From Nonomuraea candida (GTDB lineage: Bacteria; Actinomycetota; Actinomycetes; Streptosporangiales; Streptosporangiaceae), in the NCBI RefSeq assembly GCF_000725485.1, contig NZ_KL647031.1:1-64000 (forward strand): a stretch of DNA of 64,000 bases, written 5' to 3'. The position numbers were made by a program, and so were the translations under genes. The number at the start of each line of letters is the position of its first letter. Position 1 is the stretch's first letter. The notes under the pieces were generated by a model, which saw only the letters and a list, made by a program, of their open reading frames with translations, ran no database searches and had not been told where the DNA came from. Positions 42,476 to 50,335 of this stretch are shown here, piece by piece.

Positions 42476-44011
42476 TCATTTCGCCCCCGGGGTGACCAGC
42501 CCCGACTCGTACGCCGCCATGACCAGCTGAGCCCGGTCGAACAGCCCCAGATGCTCCAGCAGCGCCTTGACCGACAGGCTCACCTCCTCCTCCGGCAGCG
42601 ACAGCGTCTGCCCGATCTGCCGGTTGGTCAGCCCGCGGGCGACGAGCTTGAGCACGTCGAGCCGGTCGTCGGGCAGCCCGGCCAGCGCCGGGGGAGAGTC
42701 GGGGTCCACGCGCCCGGCGAACGCCGAGATCAGCCGCGTGGTCACCGCCGGGTCGATGAGCGCGTCCCCGGCCGCCGCCGCCCTGATCGCGGCCAGGATC
42801 TGCTCGGGGGGCGAGGTCTTCAGCAGGAAGCCGCTCACCCCGGCCCGCAGCGCCGCGTACAGGTTCTCGTCGCTGCCGAACGTGGTCATCATCACGACCT
42901 TCGGCGGGCGCTCTCCGGCCAGGATGCGGCGCGCGGCCGCCAGGCCGTCCAGGCGCGGCATCTGGATGTCCAGCAGCACCACGTCCGGCCGCGTCGCGCG
43001 CACGCCCGCGATCGCCTCCTCGCCGTTGGCGGCCTCGCCCGCCGGCGCCACCCCCGGCTCGGCGTCCAGCACCGCCTTGAGTCCGGCCCGCACCAGCGCC
43101 TGGTCGTCGGCCACCAGCACCCGCAGCACCGGCGCGCCGGCCGCGGGCTCGCCGGACACGGGTGCGGTGTCCCCGGGCGCGGCGTCACCGGGGACGGTGC
43201 CGGCGCCGGGAAGGCCGGGAGCGGCGGCCCGGGGAGCGGGCGGCTCCTCCAGCCGCTGGGCCAGCATGTCGGCCTCCAGGCGCTTGAGCCCCGCCGTCAG
43301 ATCCAGCCCCAGCTCCTCCCGCCACACCGCGCGCGCCCTGCGCAGCGCCGCCAGCGCGTCGCCCTGGCGCCCCATCCGGTACAGCGCCACGGCCAGCAGC
43401 CGCCACGCCTCCTCCCGCAGCGGGTACGCCGACGCGTGCGCCTCCAGGTCGGCCACCAGCGCCGTGGCCCGGCCCAGCGCGAGCCCGGCGTCGGCCCGCC
43501 GCTCCAGCGCGATGAGCCGCAGCTCCTCCAGCCGCCCCGCCTCGGTCGCGGCCCAGCTCAGCTCCGCGAACTCGGCCAGCGCCGGCCCCCGCCACAATCC
43601 CAGCGCGGTGTCCATGGCCGCCCACACCCGCGCGGGCGCGCCGTCGGACTTCACGTCGGGCTTCACGCCGGACTTCACCAGGCTCTCGAAGTGCCAGGCG
43701 TCCACCTGCTCGGTACGGGCGCGCAGCGCGTACCCCGGCGGCGCGGACACCAGCACCCCGGCCTCCTCGCGGGGCGCGCGGCCGGGTTCGAGGGCGCGGC
43801 GCAGCCTGGAGACGTAGCCCTGGATCGTGGACAGGGCCTGCGCCGGCGGGCTGCCCGGCCAGAGCTCGTCGATGAGCGTGTTCACGGGCACGGCGCGGCC
43901 GCCGGCGACGAGCAGGCGCGCGAGCACCGCCCGCTGCCGCTGCCCGCCGAGGTCGAGAGGGGCGCCGTCGGCCCAGGCCTGGAACGGTCCCAGAGCGGTG
44001 AAGGTCAGCAT
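42476..44011 (-). CDS. SARP (OmpR-HTH + BTAD) fused to NarL-type response regulator
   Basis: The 511-residue single chain joins two regulator types. Residues 1-97 are a SARP winged helix (LTFTALGPFQAWADGAPLDLGGQRQRAVLARLL) and 104-249 a BTAD (HFESLVK... GLWRGPALAEF... ERRADAGLALG). Residues 250-295 are a Pro/Ala linker. Residues 296-412 are a receiver with Asp302/303, phosphoacceptor Asp348 (VVLLDIQMP), Thr377 and Lys398. A LuxR-type HTH occupies 448-505. It thus has two DNA-binding domains. A NarL-type histidine kinase lies 230 bp upstream in the same direction and is the likely partner. Fusion is seen directly, since no stop or frame change separates the parts. Confidence 0.92.
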   Translation of the reverse strand: MLTFTALGPFQAWADGAPLDLGGQRQRAVLARLLVAGGRAVPVNTLIDELWPGSPPAQALSTIQGYVSRLRRALEPGRAPREEAGVLVSAPPGYALRARTEQVDAWHFESLVKSGVKPDVKSDGAPARVWAAMDTALGLWRGPALAEFAELSWAATEAGRLEELRLIALERRADAGLALGRATALVADLEAHASAYPLREEAWRLLAVALYRMGRQGDALAALRRARAVWREELGLDLTAGLKRLEADMLAQRLEEPPAPRAAAPGLPGAGTVPGDAAPGDTAPVSGEPAAGAPVLRVLVADDQALVRAGLKAVLDAEPGVAPAGEAANGEEAIAGVRATRPDVVLLDIQMPRLDGLAAARRILAGERPPKVVMMTTFGSDENLYAALRAGVSGFLLKTSPPEQILAAIRAAAAGDALIDPAVTTRLISAFAGRVDPDSPPALAGLPDDRLDVLKLVARGLTNRQIGQTLSLPEEEVSLSVKALLEHLGLFDRAQLVMAAYESGLVTPGAK

Positions 44012-44241
44012 GTCAGCCGTAACTGTAGAGGGAGAACGAGTCCGGGTATATGGCGAAATTCCACGTGACATGCCGCCTGACATGGTGTGGTGCGGGCCAT
44101 CGAGACGGTGGGGTGCGCCGCGGGGGTGCGGCCCGTGGCCGTGGTTCGCCCAAGCCCGGGGGCGCGGGCCGCGCGGGAGGGTGCGGCCCGTGGCCATGGT
44201 GCGCGCCAAACCCGGCGCGGAGGACCTGGGGACGGCGCGGT
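44012..44241. repeat. 230-bp gap with two 17-bp direct repeats 55 bp apart
   Basis: GGGTGCGGCCCGTGGCC occurs at 44124-44140 and 44179-44195. TGACATG occurs at 44066 and 44078, 12 bp apart. An AT-rich CATATACCC element (minus strand, about 44046-44053) could be a -10 for a separate promoter of the SARP-RR gene. Direct repeats are the usual SARP binding form. Confidence 0.55.
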
Positions 44242-46095
44242 TCACAGGGGAAGCTCGGCCTCGACAACGGTGCCCCCTCCCTCCGCCTCGCGCACGGCGC
44301 AGGTGCCTCCCAGTTCCGCCGCCCGCTCCCGCATCGACCGCAGCCCGACCCCCGGCCGCGCGTCCGGCGGCAGCCCACGCCCGTCGTCGGTGACCGTCAC
44401 CCGCAGGCGGTCCCCGCGCCGCAGCGCGACCACGATCCGGGTGGCCCCGGCGTGCTTGCGCGCGTTGGTCAGCGCCTCCTGCACGATCCGGTACGCGGCC
44501 ACCTCCACCGCCGCCGGCAGCCCGTCCAGGTCCCCGCACACCTCCACCGGCGCGCCCGCCAGCTCCGCCACGGCCCCCGCCAGGCCCAGCTCGTCGAGGG
44601 CGGGCGGGCGCAGGCCGTACACGAGCTGCCTGATGTCGCCGCTCACCGCGTCCATGCCCGCCCGCAGCTCGGCCAGCAGCAGGTCCGCCCGCTCCGGGGA
44701 GCTGCGCATCGTCACCCGCGCGGCGTTGATCGACATGGCCATGCCCGTCAGCGACTGGCCGAGCCCGTCGTGCAGGTCGCGCCGCAGCCGCCGCCGCTCC
44801 TCCTCGCGCGCGGTCAGGATGCGCTCGCGCGAGCGCTGCAACGCCGCCGTCAGCCGCACCGCGTGCGCCGCGTCGGCGATGTACGGGGTCAGCGTCGCGA
44901 TCACCCGCTCGTCGTGCGCCGCGGGGAATCTGCGCCGGTCCGTCGGCCCGATCAGCAGCAGCCCGACCGGCTCGCCGTGCCAGACCAGCGCGATCACCCG
45001 CGCGGGGGCGCCGATGGCGCCCGAGGTCGTGGTCGTGCCGTCCAGCTCGACGGCCACGCCGGTCACCGACAGGCCCTCGCGCAGCACGTCCAGTGTCGCC
45101 AGCAGCCCGTGCGCCGGGTCGGTGTGCTGCAGCCGGTGCCGCAGCCGCCTGGCCAGGGCGGCGGGCACGCCGGTGCTGCCGTACAGCAGCCGGTCCACGG
45201 CGCGCTGCATGGCGCGCCGCATCGGCTGGAAGGCGGCCCCGGCGAACACCGCCGCCGCGATCCCGGCCGCCCGGTCCACCTCGGCGAGGAAGAGGCTGGA
45301 GGCGGCGCTCGCCGCGACGTACACGCCGGTGATCACGATGATCAGGCCGGTGCCGACCAGCGTCCTGCTGATCAGCGTGTCGATGCCGAACAGCCGGTAA
45401 CGCAGCACCGCCACCGCGATCGCCGCCGGGATCAGCGGGATGAACAGCGTCGCCAGCCACCAGAACGGGTCGCCCAGCATCCACGGCACCAGCAGCCCGG
45501 GCAGCGTCACCAGCAGCCAGAGCAGCTGCCGGCGCTCGATCGCGTCGCCGCGCGCGAACCGCACCACCAGCGAGACGAACGCCAGCGCCATGGCCGCCGA
45601 CACCATCCAGTGCGCCGGCTCCCGGAACGCCTTCTGCCCGCCCAGCACGCCCGCCCAGTCGAGCGCCATGCCGGCCACGGCCAGCACCACCACCCAGCGC
45701 CAGCGCCGCGACAGCAGCCGGCCCACCGGGTAGAGCAGGGGCAGCAGCACGCCGAGCGTGAGCTGCAGGACGTGCCAGGTGAGGTTGACGATCGGCCGGC
45801 CCGCCGAGGCGTGGCCGGCCAGGAGCTGGAACAGGTTGGCGGACAGGATGTTGGCCGCCGCGCTCAGCCCGCCCGCGCACAGCAGCCAGCCGATCACCAG
45901 CCGGGGCCTGCTGTGCACGAGGATCGCGCCGAAGACGGGGAAGGCCGTGCCCGCCATGTCCTCGGGCGCGAAGGGCAGCGGCGTGTAGGAGGGCTGCGGC
46001 AGCTGCGCCGTCACCCAGATGTCGGTGAGCTCGAACACCACGGCGAGCGTGGCCATGCCGATCGCCACGCCTCGCGCCAGATTCGCGCGGCGCAT
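44242..46095 (-). CDS. Membrane sensor histidine kinase (NarL-type)
   Basis: The 617-residue protein has about seven or eight N-terminal helices (to about 270) with a 7TM-like layout, then a GAF-like region (about 320-410). A HisKA_3 helix holds the phosphoacceptor His442 (RRRLRRDLHDGLGQSLTGM). The HATPase domain has N-box VQEALTNARKHAGAT and G-boxes VTDDGRGLPP and GVGLRSMRERA. It is the expected phosphodonor of the SARP-response-regulator fusion downstream. A 9-bp palindrome overlaps its promoter. Confidence 0.93.
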   Translation of the reverse strand: MRRANLARGVAIGMATLAVVFELTDIWVTAQLPQPSYTPLPFAPEDMAGTAFPVFGAILVHSRPRLVIGWLLCAGGLSAAANILSANLFQLLAGHASAGRPIVNLTWHVLQLTLGVLLPLLYPVGRLLSRRWRWVVVLAVAGMALDWAGVLGGQKAFREPAHWMVSAAMALAFVSLVVRFARGDAIERRQLLWLLVTLPGLLVPWMLGDPFWWLATLFIPLIPAAIAVAVLRYRLFGIDTLISRTLVGTGLIIVITGVYVAASAASSLFLAEVDRAAGIAAAVFAGAAFQPMRRAMQRAVDRLLYGSTGVPAALARRLRHRLQHTDPAHGLLATLDVLREGLSVTGVAVELDGTTTTSGAIGAPARVIALVWHGEPVGLLLIGPTDRRRFPAAHDERVIATLTPYIADAAHAVRLTAALQRSRERILTAREEERRRLRRDLHDGLGQSLTGMAMSINAARVTMRSSPERADLLLAELRAGMDAVSGDIRQLVYGLRPPALDELGLAGAVAELAGAPVEVCGDLDGLPAAVEVAAYRIVQEALTNARKHAGATRIVVALRRGDRLRVTVTDDGRGLPPDARPGVGLRSMRERAAELGGTCAVREAEGGGTVVEAELPL

Positions 46096-46106
46096 GTCAC
46101 CCGCCC

Positions 46107-46161
46107 TTTCACCCCGTGATCGGGGGTGAAAATTATCGGGCGGCTGCCAACGTCCGATCAA
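46107..46161 (-). promoter_or_regulatory. Kinase promoter with 9-bp palindrome at the start site
   Basis: On the minus strand TTGATC (46161-46156) and GATAAT (46137-46132) are spaced 18 bp, a plausible promoter. TTTCACCCC (46107-46115) and GGGGTGAAA (46123-46131) form a perfect 9-bp dyad covering the expected start of transcription. Confidence 0.6.
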
Positions 46162-46211
46162 AATTTTCTCAACGGCCCCCGGGACCCGCGGGACAGGGGC
46201 CCGGGGCCCGG

Positions 46212-47405
46212 TCAGCGCCGCCTGATCGCCGGGCCGAGCAGCAGCATGCCGATCGCCGCCACCGCGCCGACCCCGCCGATCGTGAACCACAACGCGCCCG
46301 GCCCGATCTCCAGCAGCGGGCCGCCGAGCAGCGGCGCCAGCACGGCCGCCAGCGACCAGGCGAACCCGAACAGCCCCGAGTACCGCCCGCGCAGCTCCGG
46401 CGGCGCCAGCGCGGCCACGACCGCCCCGGGGATGCCCGCCGTGATGATCTCGCCCACCGTCCAGATCGCGATCGTCGCCGCCAGGCCGAGCGTGCTGGTG
46501 ACGAACGCGGTCAGCGCGAACCCGGCCCCCATCACGGCGATCCCCAGCGCCAGCGTGCGCGCCGGGTCCCTGCGCCCCAGCCAGCCGGACACCAGCGGCT
46601 GCACCACGACGATCAGCACCCCGTTGAGCGCCATGGCCACCCCGAACTCCCTGGGCGACAGCTTCACGACGTCGGTCATCGCCACCGGCAGCATGGTCAT
46701 CGTCTGCGAGTAGACCAGCGCGTGGCCCAGCATGACCAGCGTGAACCCGACCATGACCCGGTCGCGCAGCACCAGCCCGAAGCCGCCCGTCTCGTGCCGC
46801 TCGCGCGGCCGGGTCTCGGGCACCGCCCGCCACACCAGCACGGCGAAGACCACGCACGACACCGCGTCGATCCAGAACAGCCAGGTGAACCCCAGCTCGG
46901 CCAGCCACCCGCCGGCCGTCATGCCGACCGAGTAGCCCAGGTTGATCCCCCAGAACAGCAGCCCGTACGCCCGTGGCCGCTCCTCCGGCGAGACCAGGTC
47001 GGCGACCAGGGCGTTGGAGGCGGGCCGGTAGACGTCGATCACCAGGCCGAGGGCGAACATCGAGGCCAGGATCGCCGGCAGCGAGGTGCTGTAGCCCAGC
47101 GCCAGCATGAACACCGCCGTGGCCAGCATGCCGCCCGCCAGCGTGGCCCGGCGGCCGATCCGGTCGGTCAGCACGCCCGCCAGCAGCTGCGACAGCAGCG
47201 AGCCCGCGCCGAACACGCCCATCACCAGGCCCGCCGCCGCCACCGACAGCCCCCGGCTCTGGGTCAGGTAGACGCCGGTGAAGGGCATCACCATGGTGCC
47301 CAGGCGGTTCACCAGCGTGCCGCCCCACAGCGCCCAGAACGGGCGGGGCAGCCCGCCGATCTTCGACCTCAGGAAGGAGGGTTTCTCCACAGTTGCGCTC
47401 GACAC
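46212..47405 (-). CDS. MFS transporter
   Basis: The 397-residue protein has 12 helices, a motif-A loop (GVLTDRIGRRATL), an EFGVAMALNGVLIVVVQPLVSGWLGRRDP central loop and an AxxGP-like helix 5 region. It probably exports a drug or small compound. The GTG start is 60 bp from the divergent ArsR-like gene, which likely regulates it. Confidence 0.92.
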   Translation of the reverse strand: MSSATVEKPSFLRSKIGGLPRPFWALWGGTLVNRLGTMVMPFTGVYLTQSRGLSVAAAGLVMGVFGAGSLLSQLLAGVLTDRIGRRATLAGGMLATAVFMLALGYSTSLPAILASMFALGLVIDVYRPASNALVADLVSPEERPRAYGLLFWGINLGYSVGMTAGGWLAELGFTWLFWIDAVSCVVFAVLVWRAVPETRPRERHETGGFGLVLRDRVMVGFTLVMLGHALVYSQTMTMLPVAMTDVVKLSPREFGVAMALNGVLIVVVQPLVSGWLGRRDPARTLALGIAVMGAGFALTAFVTSTLGLAATIAIWTVGEIITAGIPGAVVAALAPPELRGRYSGLFGFAWSLAAVLAPLLGGPLLEIGPGALWFTIGGVGAVAAIGMLLLGPAIRRR

Positions 47406-47465
47406 GCGTCAAAGAGTGAGATTTCCCCCATTGGTGGCGCGAACGATTTAGCCCACACTAAAAGG

Positions 47466-48434
47466 ATGTCCATCACCTGGGTGATGCGGCCGGAGGACGT
47501 GGCGCGCATCCGCTTCGCCTTCTCCCCGATGTGGGAGCTCGTGGCCAGCCTGCGCACCCTCCAGCAGCCCGCCAGGCAGTCCATCCACCTGCCCTGGATC
47601 AAGGCCGTGCGGCCCCGCCTGGCCGGGCTCGACCTGACCGAGCTGTTCGCGCTCGTGCCGCCGGGCGGATACCTCGCCGACTTCATCACCCCGCCGCCCG
47701 ACACGCCCATGCCCGACTTCGCCGCCGAGCTCGACCGGGTCAGGCGCACCGCCCCCGAGCGGGCCCGCGAGGAGGCCGCCAACGTGCGCGGCACCGACCG
47801 GGCCGTGATCGAGCGGTTCATGGCCGACCCGGAGGCGGGCGTGGCCAGGGTGGCGGACGCGCTGGAGGCGTACTGGGAGGCGTGCTTCGCCGAGTTCTGG
47901 CCCCGGGTGTACGCCCTGCTGGAGCGCGACGTGCTGCGCCGGTCGCGGCAGCTCGCCCAGGGCGGGGCCAGCGAGCTGTTCGCCGGGCTCGGCCCGTCGG
48001 TGGTGTGGACGGGGGAGCGGCTGCTCATCGACCGGCCCTGGTGCGCGACCGGGGGGCTGCACGGTGACGGGCTCGTGCTCCTGCCCAGCGCGTTCTACTG
48101 GCCGGCCGTGGCGGTGATGACGGCGCCGTACCAGTCGATGCTCGTCTACCCCGTGCACGGCGTCGGCACGCTGTGGGAGCAGGGACCGCCGCCCGCGCCC
48201 GGCGCGCTGGCCGCGCTGATCGGCAGGAGCCGCGCGCGCATCCTGCTCGCGCTCGCCGAGCCCGCCACCACCTCGGCGCTGGCCGCCCGCATGTCGCTCA
48301 CGCCGGGCGCGGTCAGCCAGCACCTCGGCGTGCTCAGCGGCGGCGGGCTGGCCGTGGGGATGCGGATCGGCAAACAGGTCGTCTACCGCCGCACCCTCGC
48401 CGGCGACATGCTCGCCGGCGGCCGCGACGTCTGA
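47466..48434 (+). CDS. ArsR-like winged-helix regulator with long N-terminal domain
   Basis: The 322-residue protein has a large N-terminal domain (about 1-240, starting WVMRPEDVARIRFAFSPMWELVASL) of the DUF5937-like type and a C-terminal ArsR winged helix (about 250-320, RSRARILLALAEPATTSALAARMSLTPGAVSQHLGVL). The function of the N-terminal domain is unknown; it may bind a ligand. It is divergent from an MFS transporter. A truncated relative lies at 29869. Confidence 0.88.
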   Translation: MSITWVMRPEDVARIRFAFSPMWELVASLRTLQQPARQSIHLPWIKAVRPRLAGLDLTELFALVPPGGYLADFITPPPDTPMPDFAAELDRVRRTAPERAREEAANVRGTDRAVIERFMADPEAGVARVADALEAYWEACFAEFWPRVYALLERDVLRRSRQLAQGGASELFAGLGPSVVWTGERLLIDRPWCATGGLHGDGLVLLPSAFYWPAVAVMTAPYQSMLVYPVHGVGTLWEQGPPPAPGALAALIGRSRARILLALAEPATTSALAARMSLTPGAVSQHLGVLSGGGLAVGMRIGKQVVYRRTLAGDMLAGGRDV

Positions 48435-48482
48435 CCCGCCACCCGCCGGAGCCGGTGAAGGCGTCCGGCGGCCGGGCCGCCG

Positions 48483-49598
48483 CTACGCGTAGCGCTTGGA
48501 CTCCAGCAGCCAGTCCAGGTGGGCGCGCGGCGCCGCCAGGTACGCGCACGCGACCTTGCTGACGTCTCTGGCCGTCTTCGGCTCCAGGTCGTCCAGCGGC
48601 AGCCGCCTGGCGGCCTTGCGCATGTCCTGGCAGCGCCCGGCGATCCGGTCGAGCACCCAGGCCGTCGCCTCCCGGTCGCCCAGCCCGAGCTGCCGCATCG
48701 CCAGCACCACGAAGTTGTGCGCGTCGCCGCGCTCCTTCGGCCGCGAGGCCACGTCGTTGCACCACGCCGTCACGTCGCTGCAGGAGCTCACGAGCTGCTG
48801 CCACGGGTCGGACTCGTGCACCCAGGCCGGCACCTCCACCCGCAGGCACGGCTCCACCAGGTCGTACAGGTAGGGGCCCACCGTGCCCCTGCGCAGCGCC
48901 GGGTACTCCTCCAGCGTCGGCATCCGCCCGGCCGCGCGGTTCTCGGCCTCGGTGCGGCAGGCGTCGTACTGGCGTTGCAGCCCCACCGCGAACCTGGCCC
49001 GCCACCGGTCGCTCATCCGCACGCTCGTCACCCGCCACAGGTCGGCGAAGGCCGCCTCCAGCGGATGGCGCGAGGCGCCCTTGAGCATGCCGTGGAAGAT
49101 CTCCAGCGGGCCCGACCGCTCGTCCAGCTCGTCGTCCAGGTGGAACAGCCACGTCAGCCACTGCGCGAACAGCGCCGCCGCCGCCGCGTCGAACTCGGCG
49201 AACGCCCGGCCCGCCATCCGGTGGTAACCGACGCCGGGATCGGCGCGCAGGCCGGTCCGCCTGGCCCAGTCGATGACCGCGGCCTCGATGGCGTACACGG
49301 CCGGGTGCATCCGGCACGGCTGCGCCATCGCCGGCACCCGCTCGGTGAGGGGCAGCAGCGCCAGCGCGGCCGAGCCGCCCCTGCGCGGCAGCGGCAGCAG
49401 GGACGTCAGCGCCGAGCGCAGGGCGGTGCGCACCGTGCCGAACACCGTGGCGGGGCCCGGGCTCGCCGGGCTCTTGGCCGTGCTCCCGGCCGGGCTCTTG
49501 GCCGTGCTCTTCACGGGACTGTTCGCGGAACTGTTCGCGGAACTCTTCACTGGGCTTTCCACGGGGCTCTCCATCTGGCTCTTCACCGGAGCCTTCAC
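48483..49598 (-). CDS. Class I terpene synthase
   Basis: The core (from about residue 80) shows the metal-binding Asp-rich motif LFHLDDELDE, the NSE triad NDVASRPKE and the C-terminal RY pair (SKRYA), which together define an active terpene cyclase. The substrate (geranyl, farnesyl or geranylgeranyl diphosphate) and product cannot be read. The GTG at 49598 overlaps the EF-hand stop (GTGA). The first about 55 residues are a Lys/Ser/Pro repeat (SPVKS, SANS, STAKSPAG) unlike typical synthases. ATGs at 49571 or within PAMAQPCRMHP are alternative starts. No prenyl transferase or P450 is adjacent. Confidence 0.9.
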   Translation of the reverse strand: MKAPVKSQMESPVESPVKSSANSSANSPVKSTAKSPAGSTAKSPASPGPATVFGTVRTALRSALTSLLPLPRRGGSAALALLPLTERVPAMAQPCRMHPAVYAIEAAVIDWARRTGLRADPGVGYHRMAGRAFAEFDAAAAALFAQWLTWLFHLDDELDERSGPLEIFHGMLKGASRHPLEAAFADLWRVTSVRMSDRWRARFAVGLQRQYDACRTEAENRAAGRMPTLEEYPALRRGTVGPYLYDLVEPCLRVEVPAWVHESDPWQQLVSSCSDVTAWCNDVASRPKERGDAHNFVVLAMRQLGLGDREATAWVLDRIAGRCQDMRKAARRLPLDDLEPKTARDVSKVACAYLAAPRAHLDWLLESKRYA

Positions 49599-50140
49599 AG
49601 GGGCCCGAAAAGCCAGTTGCCCGCGGCGTTGGGGTCTTCGCCGCGGTAGTAGTCGGCCGCGGCCACGACCAGCTCGTCCACGGTGAGCGCGCCCCTGCCC
49701 GACCGGTCCAGCCGGTCGAACGCCTCGTCCACGTCGTCGTAGGCCACCCCGAACGCGCACAGCATCGTCCGGAACTCGCCCGGCCCGATCTCCCCGTCGC
49801 CGTCCCCGTCGCACAGCTCCGCCACCGCCATCGTGGCCGGCCTGAAGACCGGGTCGTAGTGCTCGCCCGTGACGAACGCCGCCCTCATGCCCCGCAGGAA
49901 GTCCGGGCGCGTGATGCCGGAGTCGCCGTCTCGGTCGAGCGCCTGCGACAGGGTGGACCAGATGCGGTCGAAGCCGTCCACGAGGCTCGCCCCGGTGACC
50001 GAGGTGGGGGACTCGCCGAAGCCCACCAGGATGCGCGCGCCCAGCCCGAGCAGGTCCTCACGCTCGACGACGCCGTTGCCGCTCGCGTCGATGTGGTCGA
50101 ACGCCCGATCGAGCTTGTGATTGAGCAGGTCGATAGCCAC
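49595..50140 (-). CDS. Calerythrin-like protein with four EF-hands
   Basis: The 181-residue soluble protein has four EF-hand loops: DASGNGVVERED, DRDGDSGITRPD, DGDGDGEIGPGE and DRSGRGALTVDE. The first and fourth have changes at ligand positions and may bind poorly. Length and spacing fit bacterial calerythrin/CabA proteins. The GTG start has GGGAGG five bases upstream. The stop overlaps the terpene synthase start by four bases, so the two are translationally coupled. Confidence 0.92.
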   Translation of the reverse strand: MAIDLLNHKLDRAFDHIDASGNGVVEREDLLGLGARILVGFGESPTSVTGASLVDGFDRIWSTLSQALDRDGDSGITRPDFLRGMRAAFVTGEHYDPVFRPATMAVAELCDGDGDGEIGPGEFRTMLCAFGVAYDDVDEAFDRLDRSGRGALTVDELVVAAADYYRGEDPNAAGNWLFGPL

Positions 50141-50191
50141 CAATGCCTCCCCCGAGACTGACTGCGTGATCACAGTAAGTCGGGGCGGGCC

Positions 50192-50237
50192 CTTTGTCAG
50201 CGAGGCTCGCACCGGCTTGTCAGCGAGGCTCGCACCG
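50192..50237. repeat. Perfect 23-bp tandem duplication
   Basis: TTGTCAGCGAGGCTCGCACC plus GGC occurs twice without change (50192-50214 and 50215-50237), just upstream of the GlnR box of glnA2. Confidence 0.95.
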
Positions 50238-50244
50238 GCACCCC

Positions 50245-50260
50245 CCGTAACGTGTGCGAA
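50245..50260 (+). promoter_or_regulatory. GlnR box upstream of glnA2
   Basis: GTAAC-N6-GAAAC matches the actinobacterial GlnR half-site pattern gTnAc-n6-GaAAc exactly. A TANNNT element (TACCGT, 50293-50298) downstream places the box near -53, a normal activator position. A second complete pair is not present. Confidence 0.65.
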
Positions 50261-50335
50261 ACACGGACACGGCATGCTGGTGCGTAACCCTGTACCGTGC
50301 GTCAACGAGGGTTCGTCTACCAACGAGGGGATGCT

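Noticed and set aside
42476..47412. Very large open frames running through the SARP-RR, kinase and MFS genes
   Set aside because: Only parts of these frames carry domain motifs and ribosome sites. The remainder overlaps real genes in other frames, so starts were set at 44011 and 46095.
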